Positions 1 through 11,622 of a stretch of DNA of 64,000 nucleotides are shown one piece after another (the stretch's first letter is position 1; every line of letters starts with the position of its first letter). Source of the stretch: Datnioides undecimradiatus (taxonomy: Eukaryota; Chordata; Actinopteri; Lobotiformes; Datnioididae). Made by a program: the position numbers and the translations under genes. The notes under the pieces are model-generated. The model did not search any database and was not told the DNA's origin. It saw nothing but the letters and a program-made list of their open reading frames with translations. The stretch covers positions 23,496,879 through 23,560,878 of the forward strand of contig WARS01000029.1 in NCBI GenBank assembly GCA_008933995.1, written 5' to 3'.

Positions 1-393
1 CTGTGCGGCCGGGAGAGGAACTTCCTGCGCTGCGACGACCGTCCCGTCGTCTTCACCCACCTGCTGCCGCAGGGGGATCAGGAGCTGCTGTCGTACTGCG
101 GTGGCGCCGAGAAGCTGTCTGTGCCGTTCCGCCCGGAGGCGCTGTACATGCACCCCGCCAGCGGACGGGTTTACCACCCCTGCTCGGAGCGCGGCGGCGG
201 CGTGGGCCTGGTCAGGTCGGCTCTGGCCATCGAGCTCAGCCCGTTCTTTGTTTATGCACAGCAGGACGGCCAATCAGGAGGCCAGCCTACGCACTTCCTC
301 TGGGGGGGGCAGGAGCACACACTGACCAATGAGCTTGCAGGATTCTTCCCAGGTGCAGAGGCGGGCTGCGGGCAGCAGGGAGAGCTGGGATAG
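1..393 (+). CDS. c8orf82: UPF0598 family protein (C8orf82 homologue), 3' end only
   Basis: Frame 1 is open from the first base to a TAG at 391-393. It encodes the C-terminal ~130 residues of a UPF0598 protein. It shares with human C8orf82 the blocks CGRERNFLRC, DRPVVFTHLL, LSYCGG, VPF, GR-YHP and GGVGLVRSALA-ELS. The family is small, about 215 residues in human, is conserved in animals and has no established biochemical function. The 5' part of the gene lies to the left of the window, and I cannot tell whether an acceptor sits just outside base 1. The tail after the conserved LVRSALA block is diverged, as is usual in this family. Identification is firm; function is not known. Confidence 0.9.
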   Translation: MCGRERNFLRCDDRPVVFTHLLPQGDQELLSYCGGAEKLSVPFRPEALYMHPASGRVYHPCSERGGGVGLVRSALAIELSPFFVYAQQDGQSGGQPTHFLWGGQEHTLTNELAGFFPGAEAGCGQQGELG

Positions 394-1751
394 TGACCTC
401 GGCTGGTTAAAGCTGCACCTTTAAAGCGTTCCTGTGATGCGTCCACATCAGCCAGCGGCGGGAAAACTCAGCTACCGCCTCACAGCGGCGAGCAGACTGT
501 TTGACGCCGGCTCCTCCCACACTCATTCATAATCAGAGTTTGATTGCAGCTCTTTGAAGCTCAGGAGCAACAAAGGAACAAAGCAGCGCCTCTAGACTCT
601 GATCAATCTGGATCACATGCACGGACCTGCACACGTTAAACTGTCCGGTGTGGTGCAGCGAAAAGCAAATATTCCCTTTCACTGACTCTTAATCATCTGA
701 AAACATGTCATTCATGATCCTGACCCACAGGCTGGACGAGCCTGAAGCTAAACTGCTGTTTTCAAACACGTCCGCACAATTAATGATCCCATTCAAATCA
801 TTAAATTAGAATAAACCTTAATTAACTGGAACTAAACAGCCCATAATTAGGCAGATTCACTGAGGAGAGCCGTCACTTGTCAGACTGAACACAGTTTTGC
901 ATTGAACAGCAACAAAATATGACAAACTATATTCTAAAAACATCTGTAGTGTGTGTTTTGCAGATGTTTGCACCAGGTTTCATCTCTATACATAATTAAA
1001 ATCACATACAGACTGGATGCACTGGTGCACTTGCATAGAAAATACTAATTTAAATGAAAACGAGTTAAAGCAAAAACACTTTATAGCATATTTATGAATA
1101 TATTACTGAGTGTGTACGAGCAGATGCTTCTTTAATAAAGTGAGAAACTCTGAATGTCTCGTTTTCTTCTTGATGAATCAACGTTTTAGCTGAAGCTGCC
1201 TCAGTCACGCGTGGCAGATGCGCCGCTTTCAAAGTATTTGATTATTTTAAAGCGCTTTTCTAATTCAGCAGCGCGCCAGGGGCCGGTTATTCAGATACTG
1301 AAGGGCATGTTTTGTACTTTTACTCTGTCACTTTGCCTGCAGTACTTTTAATTCTAATATATGTGTAAGTATATAAGTATATAAGTAATATAAGTGCAGC
1401 GTGGGTAAATGTTCAGAAAACGATCGTCTTGTTTAAATTTTGAGCCAAAATGCGTAAAATCAGACAAGTTTGGCACTTTCCCCACTTTTCTGAATAAATT
1501 GTGTTAATAAACAAACCGAGTTAAACAGGGTGGGTTGAGAAAATTAATAAAACCACAGTTATTGAGACGTTTGCTCATAGAGAGTCGTGTGGAACTGGAT
1601 TCGCAGCATTGTTTCTGCGCGCGCACGCCTTCCTCTGCGTGTTTGTCTGCTCCTGCTGCCTGTAGGTGAAGACTGACTCAGCGGGGCTTTGGAGAACTGC
1701 AAGTCCCAGAGACCTCGGCATCAGTGAACCTGGGACCAGGGCTCGGGGAAC
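394..1751. other. 3' UTR of the UPF0598 gene and spacer before naprt
   Basis: No coding exon is visible. Poly(A) signals AATAAA lie at 810-815 and 1134-1139 on the + strand. Either could end the upstream transcript; the second would give a ~0.75 kb 3' UTR. The remainder is AT-rich spacer that becomes CpG-rich from about 1600, ahead of the naprt start. Confidence 0.6.
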
Positions 1752-2230
1752 ATGGCAGCGCCGTCCAGCAACACACGCGGGGTTATGGAGCGGTCTGTGC
1801 GGGAGCGGGTCCCCCCGCTGCTCACGGACCTGTACCAGTTCACCATGGCGTACGCGTACTGGCGAGCCGGCCGGCACCAGGAGCACGCCGTGTTCGAGCT
1901 CTTCTTCAGGGACAACCCGTTCGGCGGCGGCTTCTCGCTGTTCGCCGGACTGCACGACTGTCTGCTGTTCCTGCGCAGCTTTCGCTTCACGGAGGACGGT
2001 GAGGAGGGAGGGGCGGGGGGCTTCACGCTCAACCGTCTCCTTTATTACAATCAAAACAGCAGCAAAGCGCTGAAACCGTGTGAGCGGCGCGCTGTTTGTC
2101 ATCAGATCGGCGTGTTTTCGTTGTCATACGCGCTGTTTTTACGCTTTCCGCAGTGTTTGCGCAACACTCCGCCGCGCGACCCCCGGTGCGGGTTTCAATG
2201 AGAACGCGCGAACGCCGGCGGGGATTTCGG
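1690..2230. promoter_or_regulatory. CpG-rich 5' end of naprt
   Basis: CpG dinucleotides are dense from just before the naprt ATG through exon 1 and into intron 1, unlike the AT-rich flanks on both sides. This is typical of a housekeeping CpG-island promoter. No TATA box is seen near the ATG. The exact transcription start cannot be fixed from sequence alone. Confidence 0.5.
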
Positions 2231-2304
2231 TGAACTTTGGCATTCAGCTGTGAACTTTAGCACGCGAGACTAAACCAGTAGGGATCAGGACATGAAGTAC
2301 CACG

Positions 2305-2336
<32 letters not shown>

Positions 2337-2929
2337 AGAGAGTTTAATGAAACGCAGCCTGTTGTGCGCTCGTGCAACTGAAGGGCGGTGTGTGCTCCTG
2401 CACGAGGACCCGCTGACACAAATGATGCAAATCAAAGAGAATTACGAAAGAATACAAACAGCTGAGGTCACTATATGAACTTATTATGAAATAACTAATT
2501 TAAAGTGTTTGTTTAAACTTTTAAAATGCATCATAATTAATGAATAATGAATTAAATCTTACGCAAAGTAATGACAGCAGTAAAAGTAGTGGAGTATGCA
2601 TCGAAAAGAGAGTAACTAGTAACTAGAGATGTGAAATAAATGTAATAGAGTACAAACTGTGATGCTGTTTGTCAGATCACAGAACATAAAGAGGCTGAAG
2701 CCGGCTCAGATCATGTTTTACTGGTGGTACAGTGTTTCAGCAGATTAGTTCTGGTTGTTTGTGCAGAGAGGGGTCTTAGCAGAGGAATACCTAAAGTAAC
2801 TAAAGTTTACTCGAGTACTCGGAAGCTGCCAAGGTCACGTGCAGCAGCATGTTTAGTCTCAAGTTCCTCATCAGCTGCTGGATTAGATTAACTGTACAGG
2901 GAGTTATTAGATTTAGCCCTGTCATTGTA

Positions 2930-2964
<35 letters not shown>

Positions 2965-5900
2965 TCAGACATGTGAGGGGGGGGCAGGACACATGAAGGA
3001 CATGTGCTTGTGTAAGAGCACATGTGTTTGGAGGGTGAAGGATGCCCTCTGTTGTCCGTCTTGCTGACTGTGCTCCAGCTGTTGACGCCGTGTGTTCTGT
3101 CGGATCCAGATGTGGAGTTCCTGCGCTCCGTCCTGCCGCCCGCCACCGACCCCGCCTTCTTCCAGTTCCTGCGAGGCCTGGACTGCTCCGGCGTCACAGT
3201 CCGCTCCGTCCCAGAGGGCACGGTGGTGTTTGCCAGGGTGAGCTGCAGGGGGTGGGTGGAGGTCAGAGGTCACACGCTGGGGGCCTGCAGGGAGGGGGGC
3301 GGGGTCAGAGGGTCTAACTCGTGCTGCGTGTGTGAAACATCTGCAGGTGCCTCTGATGGAGGTGGCAGGTCCGCTGGCTGTGGTTCAGCTGCTGGAGACC
3401 AGCTTACTGTGTCTGGTCAACTACGCCAGGTGACCACCGACACACACACACACACACACACACGCAGGTGGTTCTCTAATAATAATATAATTTGGTCCAT
3501 ACATCTATGAGTTAATGTCGATTTGCTCATTAATTAAATTAAAATGAATTAATTAAATTAAAAGTTTCTGTTAATCAATTGGGTTTTTTTTAATTTAAGG
3601 ATTATTTATTATTTACAGAGAGCTGTGACGTTTTAGGCCTGATGGAGAGTTGGGTCATTCCTTTGACTTCTGCTGTTTCCAGTTTCATTATGTTCTGTTA
3701 TTTTACGGTAAACAAGCTGTAAAATCATCTCTCAATAAAGAAAAAGCCCAGTCATGAACTCAAAAACATAACTTTATCATTTGAAACCAACAAAAAGTGG
3801 TAGAATATCATGTTTGAGAAGCTGAAACCAGCAAATATTTGAAATTCATGCTAATTAGATTAGATTACAATGAAATTTAAAGGAAAAAGTAGGTATTTTG
3901 TGTTTTTCAACCCCTGTTTTAAATGTTTTTGTGACTCAGTGACTGAATCAGACAGCAGATTCTTGAAACTGCTCCAGGTTTGAGTGAGAGTGCTGCAACC
4001 TGCAGCCATGACACCGTCAGGGCGACTGTGTTTGTGTGTTTTGCCACCGGCTGGCTCGGTTCTTGTTGTTCTAAGTGTCTGACAACATTATTTAAAAGAT
4101 CAATACAGAGATAGACGGTTATGTTACAATCGTCAAATCTCTGTTTGAACCGACCAGACTCCATTGACATAAACAGTTGTTTTAGCTCCAAGCTCATCGT
4201 AAAACACACTTCAGTCAAACTCAACAGAAACAAACTTAAAGTCACCAAAACCTTCCTGGTCAGTCTTTGTGCTGTTCCAACAATCAGCAATGATGAACTC
4301 TCAGGTCTCAGAGCCGGATGTGGAAATACCAGAAAAGGAGCTTTGAGCTAAAAAAAGACAGTTTTATCAATGGAGTCTGGTTGGTTTGGACAGAGCGACA
4401 CAACAGCTGCTTCCTCCTTAAAGTATCGTGCTGTTATACAGTTTGTAAACTGTTTTCCTACATATAAAGAAACTCAGGAGCAGATTCAGAAGAAGTGAAA
4501 ATTAAGTAACTAAGTTGATTAAAAAGAGAAAAGGTCAATCTGCGTTTCACATCTGCATTTTATTACCCTGTATAAAAGTCGGCCTGCAGACACTGAACAT
4601 CCTGTCTGTGCTCTGCCTCTCGTTGTCAGTCTGGTTTGCAGTAACGCTGCACGTTTCCGGCTGGCGGCCGGCCCCAGGAGGAGGCTGCTGGAGATGGGAC
4701 TGAGGAGGGCTCAGGGACCAGATGGAGGGCTCACCGCCTCACGATACACACACATTGGAGGTGAATGTTAAATGTTGTCAGGGTTCTTCTGTTATCCTCA
4801 CCGCCTCCTCTCTGTGCATGTGTCAGTGTTGTGTCTGTGTGTCAGCAGCTTGATAAACTGACTCTGGATCAGCTGTAAGACACATTTCTGTGCTCCTCTT
4901 TTCAGCTGACAGGAAGACAACAACTCCCAGCATCCCACGCTGCAGCACCGCGTCACATGACTGAAGCTTCTGTTATTGTTTTGATTGAGGGACTCCTAGT
5001 GGTGGAAAATGACATATTGTGCATTTAAGAAGAGGAACGTCTGAATAACGTGTCTCTATAACTTGATACAGGGTTTGATCTCACCAGTAACGTTCAGGCT
5101 GGTTTCCTGTTTGGGATCCCCGTCACTGGGACCATGGCGCACTCATACGTCACTTCCTTTACCTCCCTGGAGGAGGTGTGGCCACAGGTGAGAGACGGTG
5201 CAGAGAAACTGTTTCCAACAGAAGACAAAGCAGGACTGAAGTTGTTTTTGTTGTTGTGGTGCGTTCAAAGACCCTGTGCCATCCGGCTCCCATGCATTAA
5301 TACCCACTCTGAATCATTCACCTCCACTCAGACTCTGGTTCCGGCGAACGGGGACCCCGATCCGGTCGACTTAATTTCCTTGACGAAGGGTCGGTTGAGT
5401 GGCGTGTGTGAGCTGCTGGGGGCGGAGCCGGGGAGGATCCGCGAGGGCGAGCTGGCTGCCTTTTTGTCCTACGCCATCGCCTACCCGCACAACTTCCTCC
5501 CTGTGATTGACAGCTACAGTGTTGGCTGGTAATGTACTGATATTACTAGATTACATTCTGTGCTGCTTAACACTACAGTTCATACTACAGTTGACTTTAC
5601 ATCGCAGTACTGTTACTTTACTGTGGGTGCAGCAGCGGGACGGGGTTTCTTGGTGTGTTGCTGCACTTCGTTATCCCACCAGCAGGTGGGGCTAGTGCCC
5701 ATTGAGTTAAATCAGGATTCGCCAACACTCCAGGCAACTTTTCTGTTGTTTGCATTTGTTAGTTCAGTGTTTAATTAATATTTCATGTATCATCTTATTA
5801 AATGTGTGTGTGTGTGTGTGTGTGTTTCCAGCAGCGGGCTGTTGAACTTCTGCGCTGTGGCCTTGGCGCTGTGCGAACTGGGCTACAGGCCTGTGGGAGT

Positions 5901-5990
5901 TCGCCTGGACAGCGGGGACCTGTGCAGGCAGTCGCTTGACGTCCGTCGCGTCCTCAGACTCTGCAGTGAGCAGTGAGTGAGGTGCCGTGC

Positions 5991-6021
<31 letters not shown>

Positions 6022-7605
6022 CCTCCACAGGCCTGATTGGTCCTGTTTAATCTCCTCCCGCTTCTTCGCTGCAGTTTCTCCGTCCCCGCCTTCGATTCGC
6101 TGATCATCGTTGGCACCAATAACATCTCAGAGCAAACCATGGCTGAGCTCAACAAGAAGGTAACCTGACTGAGCACGCAGACCGACCCAACCACACGCTT
6201 TATGTTTAATCTGTGCATCATTGCTTCAGGATAATGAGATCAGCGTGGTCGGCGTCGGGACGCATCTGGTCACCTGCACGAGGCAGCCCTCGCTGGGCTG
6301 CGTGTACAAGGTAACAGCTCGCACTCAGTTGTTCTTTAAATGCCTCAAACATTTTGCATTAACGCGGCGTCGTTGTTGTACGTGTGTCAGCTGGTGGAGG
6401 TGAGGGGCAGGCCCAGGATGAAGATCAGTGAGGACCCAGAGAAGAGCACCGTCCCCGGGAGGAAGGAAGTCTACAGGCTAACGGACGCTGAGGGTGGGAA
6501 TTCATCTTCACTCGTTCATTCCTGCCTCTTCCTGCATCTTATTGGAGTTTTCATAGTTTAGCTGGTGAACTCTGAGCTAACTCTGACTCTGTGGAGCCAC
6601 AGTTGTGTTTAAGTCACTGTTCAGTAAACAGATGATGTGTTTTTCATCTTATTTTGAGTTTTTTCTGCCCCCTGGTGACCAAAAAATGATTGAATGAGCT
6701 TTAATGTCTGATGATCAGCTGCGCCACATCGGACTTTGTGGAGCCAAACAAGTTGAGAAGTTCCTGTTGGGTCAACAGACATTTATGATGAAGGCAACAC
6801 AAAGATCTTTACAGAGTATTTATTATTTCCCTCTGCCGTGAGAAGAGAAATGTTTGCATTTTTCATGCATCCCACAGTGAACGATGAGCATCTTTAGCTC
6901 GTCCGCTCTGTAAATGCTCCCGCTCTTCCCTTCACTGGCAGGCCATCCGTTTCTGGACCTGCTGTGTCTCGCTGTGGAGTCTCCTCCAGAGGCCGGCGTC
7001 CCTCTGAGGTGTCACCCTCTGGGCTGTGACAGCTCCTCGACCTCGGTCACACCAGCTCAGGTCACCTGTCTGCGCCAGGAGGTGTTCATCAAAGGGCAGG
7101 TGATGAGGAACTGTGCACATAACCAATCAAAGATAAAACACACAGTGAATACACGTCAGTTCAGCAGCAGCAACACGTGTTATCCTTTTAAAACCATGAA
7201 CAATCTTAATAAAAAGGCAGATTTGGTTGCTTTTAAAGTGTTTTGACGTCCTTGAACACTGGAGGACAGCGCTGCAGGACTGTGGAGGAGTTTGGTGTCT
7301 CAGAAAGTGTCTCCCACCCTCTGCAGGTCACAGACCCGCTGTGCAGCGCCGCAGAAACTAGAGCAAAGGTCCAGAGCTCCCTCCAGACTCTGCACCCTCG
7401 GCACAAGCGGCTGCAGGAGCCAGACTCTTACACAGTGAGTTTCACACACACACACACAAACTCTGCATCCACATCTGCTCCACAGCCTCCTCAGCTCCGT
7501 GGCGCTCTCTCCCACCAGGTGGCGCTGTCAGAGAGACTCCATAACCTGGTGACGGAGATCCGGAAAGGAAGCGCCAACTACAGCAACTTCCTGTTAGCCA
7601 ACTGA
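1752..7605 (+). CDS. naprt: Nicotinate phosphoribosyltransferase
   Basis: NAPRT makes nicotinate mononucleotide from nicotinate and PRPP, with ATP hydrolysis: the first step of the Preiss-Handler route to NAD, in the cytosol. Thirteen coding exons join in phase: 1752-1998, 3110-3237, 3347-3429, 4630-4760, 5072-5187, 5332-5528, 5832-5972, 6075-6159, 6230-6310, 6391-6493, 6942-7099, 7327-7434, 7519-7605. They give 554 aa (human 538). Visible motifs: [12 protein letters not shown] near the N terminus; [30 protein letters not shown], with His220 at the position of the phosphorylated catalytic histidine; [10 protein letters not shown] (residues 323-331); GVGTHLVTC; and [16 protein letters not shown]. 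The ATG at 1752 is chosen because it opens the exon frame and follows in-frame with the family N terminus; a second in-frame Met at codon 12 is possible. No break or missing core residue is seen. Confidence 0.96.
2933..2963. repeat. (GT)n microsatellite in naprt intron 1
   Basis: Pure GT dinucleotide run of about 15 units. A shorter (AC)n run lies at about 2305-2330 in the same intron. Confidence 0.95.
3439..3464. repeat. (AC)n microsatellite just after naprt exon 3
   Basis: An AC run begins about 10 nt after the exon 3 donor (GT at 3430). Confidence 0.9.
4795..4907 (+). repeat. Interspersed repeat family R1, copy A (fragment)
   Basis: About 110 bp in naprt intron 4. It matches the copies at 16430-16680 (reverse strand), 48105-48590 and 59095-59597. 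The shared core includes CAGCTTGATAAACTG followed by ACTCTGGATCAGCTGTAAG and a TGTGCTCCTCTTTTCAG block. No coding capacity; a non-autonomous element fragment. Confidence 0.85.
5803..5825. repeat. (TG)n tract next to the naprt exon 7 acceptor
   Basis: The TG run ends 5 nt before the AG (5830-5831) that starts exon 7. A second TG run at 5991-6017 begins 18 nt after the exon 7 donor, so exon 7 is flanked by TG tracts on both sides. Confidence 0.95.
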
Positions 7606-7684
7606 AGCTAACGGTAGACAAACTCTCCTGCTTTCCACCGAGCAGTGTACCGTTGCTTGGTCCTATCAGTGTTAACCATCCTCA

Positions 7685-7709
7685 AACACACACACACACA
7701 CACACACAC
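7685..7709. repeat. (CA)n microsatellite in the naprt 3' UTR
   Basis: CA run of about 12 units between the naprt stop and its poly(A) signal. Confidence 0.9.
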
Positions 7710-7805
7710 GGCTGTCTACAACACCGCTTCTTTACGAGGAGCCGAGCGGGGACAGATGGACTGTGTCACTCCCATTTCAACAGATCAGTGTGGACGTTTA
7801 AAGAC

Positions 7806-7811
7806 AATAAA
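7806..7811 (+). terminator. Poly(A) signal of naprt
   Basis: AATAAA about 200 bp after the naprt stop codon, followed by a T-rich stretch (7829-7852) suitable as the downstream element. Confidence 0.75.
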
Positions 7812-8084
7812 GGCTCCTGAACTTTGCTCTTTGTCTCTTTTTCCTTTTGGGCTGTCATCCAAAAGTCAACAAAGACAGTGCTGAACGTCAGATCGCAGCA
7901 TTTCCTCCAGTTATTTCCCTGAAACTGAACAATACACACGTGTTTTTATGCACAAACGTTGCCGTAGAAACAAAGATTACCCTGTTAAAGTAAAATCTCA
8001 GTTAAACTGCTCAGATCTGCTAAGGGAGGCTGCACACTGTGGTGGAAATCCACTGCAAAAGTTCGTAAGTAGAGCCTGAGTCAA

Positions 8085-8390
8085 GATTTGTTGTCGTACA
8101 GAAAGCTAGCTACAGACAGCTGTCAGTCAAAGAAGCCCCGCCCCTTCATCCTGCATAACTTCAGGTGTTAATCTGATTTAAAGGAGTGAGTTCTATATAA
8201 ATTCAGCCCGTACAGTCGTCATGAACGGGGAAACTAGCTGCAGAGACCAAACCGTTGTTTGTACCAGGCTGTAAACATGTTTACTGCTGCATTTTAACAT
8301 GGGGGTCTATGGGGACTGACTCGCTGCTGGAGCCTCTGGTGGACGCTCAGGGAACTGCAGCTCTGACGTGGTTCGTCCTCAGTGGTTTCT
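8085..8390 (+). repeat. Teleost interspersed repeat fragment
   Basis: The segment carries blocks that recur across fish genomes: 'cagtcaaagaagccccgccc', 'catgaacggggaaactagc', 'taccaggctgtaaacatg' and 'gggggtctatggggactgac'. I recognise it from memory as a common teleost non-autonomous element. I cannot assign a formal family name, and no open frame is present. Confidence 0.65.
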
Positions 8391-8554
8391 GCTTGGCTGA
8401 AAGACAGGAAATATAGATTTTCGCTCTTCAGTCATATAAGTTTGAAGAAGAAAGTCAACGCTGAAGCTCTGATGAACCCAGCGTGCTCGACCTGCGGCTC
8501 AACAAACTCAGTCAGGACGCAACCTATTGAAAATGTCAGAGCACTTAGCAGCTG

Positions 8555-8800
8555 AAGAACCGGGCGTTTCCCTCAGGAGGTGGTGGAGACCAAAAACAGA
8601 GTGAATGTCGTTCTTGGTTCCTCAGGTGGACCCAAACACCGCCGTCTGTTTTTCAGCTTGTTTTGAGTTTTCTGCCCCCCAGTGGACAAAAAACGGGTCA
8701 AACGTAGCTTTAATTTCCACCAATATTCCTGATTTAATCCACTTTTCACAGAGTTTTGAGCTGCTACAGACAGAAGCTGTAACATTTCCACCTCCTGCAG
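8555..8800 (+). repeat. Interspersed repeat family R2, fragment
   Basis: Shares 'tggtggagaccaaaaacaga' with 61539-61558. The block 'ttttgagttttctgcccccc' recurs, slightly changed, at about 6651-6672 in naprt intron 10. This is a dispersed non-coding repeat. Confidence 0.65.
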
Positions 8801-10554
8801 CGTAAAACTGACATTTAGACAAACATTAAGTGTTTGTTTTAGGACCCGGAGCTGAAGGTTGTGATGCAAACTGCTGCAAAACTGCACTGATGTCAAAGTT
8901 CCCATGCAGCCGTACTTTGGGTTTTTAAAGGCAGCTGCAGAAGACAAAACACCCCGACAGCGTCTGGAGAGTCACACGCTCGTCTCCACTCTGGTCTTCC
9001 TCTTTTTACGACCCTCTCCACCCTCTGCTGCAGGACACACGAGAACTGTTTCCGTGGATCCTGATTGGCCGCCTGCTGTCCGGCGGTAGTACACCCAGCA
9101 GACATATGGAGCTGATTAGACACGGAGAGGCCATGATGTCATCCACCGCCGTCCCATCCGACTGCAGTGGTCGGCGCTCGGTGGATCTCACAGAGTCCAT
9201 GTTTGTGTTTCAGCAGCTTCACAGCAGATGTGGACCGTTCTTTTACTCTATTACCAGTGGAGCAATGTAACTAAGTACATTTACTTAAGTACTAATTGAA
9301 GGTTCTTCCTGCCCGGTTAATGTCCAGATGTGTTGCTGCTGAAAGAAGTTAGAAATTCAGCTGAATAAACTTTATTTAAAACACCTTTTGGAACAAGAAC
9401 AGGTTTAAATTCAGTACTTTTACTTGTAATGGAGTATTTTCAGTGTCCACCGCTGGGTAACACGATATAAACATAGAAATCCAGACATATTGTCTAATAA
9501 TCTATATAATATATTAAATATATGTAATATGATCAAACGTAGTGAAGTAAAAACAGCAGATCATACTGTAAAAAGGAGATAACTCATTATTTTTGATTTG
9601 ATATCTGTGATCAATAAATTGCCACGTGTCAAAATATCAAAATAAATAAATAAATAATGATCCCAAAGCAAAGATCATTCATTGGCTGAAACATATTGAT
9701 AGTGAAGTGATCGGCTCTGTAAAGCCTCATTCCTCCAAAGCTGAAAACATCTTTTTTTGGACTTTTTGCTTAATAATCTTCTAATTTTCTGTCCATGAAC
9801 TTGTCAGCTCTCGGTTTCAGAACCACAGTGATTCCTCTGAGAGTAGTGGACTAAAAGCGTAAAGTAGCATAAAATAGAAATACTCAAGTAAAGCACAAGA
9901 CCCGAACCGTGATGAGTCTCAGGGCCTGAGTGTGTGCAGCCTCCTCTCGCAGCAGGAGACTCCCACAGACTTTAATACTTCAGTATTGAGATGATTATGT
10001 AACTGCGGCCCTGGACAGATCTGCTCCTCCGGGAGCTTCATGTTTTACCTTCACACACATCATCATCACAGCGTCACGATTATCGTTTGAAAGATATCAT
10101 TAAAACACGTATTTTTATTGTTTTGTTTGTATTCAGTGCACATGTCCCGTCACTTTTTATTCATTTATAATGAATATTGTTGGAATTATTATTGTTGTTT
10201 CAGCGTAAAAAGTCATTTTTAACCCTGGAAACAGTAGTCTGACAAAGACAATGACAACCTGGAGCTCCTGAGTTCATATTTTTATTTTTATTGTTATTAT
10301 TATTATTATTATTAAAACACTGAAGCATCTTTTGCACCAAACCAGTTCCCTGCAGTTTGCTGCTGGTTATTTATTTATGCGTTTATTTGTTTACTCTCTG
10401 ACGTGTGCGTGACCTCTGAACTTTGAACCCCACTTCACCTCCCGGCTCGCCTCATCCTCGCCCGCAGAGACAAACCCTCCCGCCTCGTCCTCGTCTTTCC
10501 TCCATAGCTGCAGATCTGCCGGAGACCCGCGGAGGTCGCTCTGCGCGCTGCCTC

Positions 10555-10592
10555 CTCTCCTTCCTCCTCCTCCTCCTCCTCCTCCTCTCAGC
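10555..10592. repeat. (TCC)n pyrimidine tract
   Basis: Run of CTC/TCC units upstream of the PLC-gamma CpG-rich region. Confidence 0.85.
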
Positions 10593-10699
10593 TACGACAC
10601 TCTCACCCTCCACTCCCCTCATCCTCCCTCGGATATACTACAGCACAGAAAGGGAAAAAACTCAGATCAAGCTTTTCCGGTCTGCGAGCCCTAATTTCC

Positions 10700-11290
10700 T
10701 CTCAAGACCTCTGGCGTTGGAGCTGAGGGGACGCGCAGGCAGACGGATCCTGGACGGGGAGAAACTGGGGCAGCCCAGCGCGTCTCACCACAACCCCGCA
10801 CGCCTCTGGACGGCGACTCCACACGGGCGACTGCGTAGGATAATGCGTCCAGTCGGCGGTGTAATGTGCCCGGGAAGGAGGAGTGTGTGAGGGGAGAGCA
10901 GATGGGAGCGCACACGGTTCTCGCCGCGGCCGCTCCGTGCTCTCCCGTCCGCGCGTCTCTCCGTCTACAGAGCGCCCGCCGGTGCACGTCCTCCTCTCCG
11001 CCGCCCTGCTTCACCCACCTCCGGGTATTTGTCCGACTCGTCGTTACATAACTCGGCGTCTTTGTCGCTAGCAACGCCGTGATTTCCCCAAATCCAGGAG
11101 TGGGAGAGCCACATCTCGTTCACCGCCCCGGCAGCAGGAGCTGCGAGCGGCGGCGGCAGGCGACGACGCGGCGGCTGGATTTAAAGCCGGACTGTGCCGC
11201 CTGCCTCGGCCGTCGTGGACCGGAGGACTCGCAGGAGGACAAACAGAGGGTGGAAACCCGAGTCCAGCGGTGATGAGAGCTCACTGCGAG
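10700..11290 (+). promoter_or_regulatory. CpG-rich region, probable promoter / 5' UTR of the PLC-gamma gene
   Basis: A dense cluster of CpG and GC-rich triplets (for example around 10920-11050 and 11140-11220) lies 330-900 bp upstream of the PLC-gamma ATG at 11623. The following ~330 bp has fewer CpGs and includes a candidate acceptor 'ctttgcatcag' (about 11505-11515), so the 5' UTR may be spliced. There is no evidence for coding sequence here. Promoter role is inferred from composition and position. Confidence 0.5.
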
Positions 11291-11622
11291 TGGATTGCGC
11301 TGGTGTGCTGCCAGAAGCATCTGGAAAGGATAACACAGGGACACACTCCCCCTCCTGAGGACCAGAGGATCCTTCTCATCTCAGACATTTCACTGTTTCC
11401 GCCCTCAACTCTTTTGTGTTAAATGTGAAATCGGTGCAATCACAGTGGCACTTGAACCACCCCACCCCCCTGTAATCTGCACAGTTTGGGTTCATAAGAT
11501 TTCCTCTTTGCATCAGTGGTTTGGACATGTTGGATGAGCAGTGAGTGATTACACGGACGAGCATCCTCGCCCAGAGGCCAGTACAGATTCCTGCCGGGCT
11601 TCCTCGTCGCTATGCAGTGAAG

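Larger units (their letters stand above)
7812..10700. other. Intergenic region between naprt and the PLC-gamma gene
   Basis: No exon is recognised on either strand. The stretch holds fragments of common teleost interspersed repeats (listed separately), AT-rich sequence at 9240-10400, and a pyrimidine-rich TCC repeat at about 10557-10590. A SINE/MITE-like fragment with the recurrent teleost motif 'taactaagtacatttactt' lies at about 9265-9300; related fragments occur near 2570-2640, 2790-2825 and 41575-41620. Confidence 0.6.

Noticed and set aside
11545..11622. Upstream in-frame extension of the PLC-gamma coding region from a GTG
   Set aside because: Nuclear vertebrate genes rarely start at GTG. 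The ATG at 11623 opens a PLC-gamma-like N terminus, and the extension shows no family similarity.
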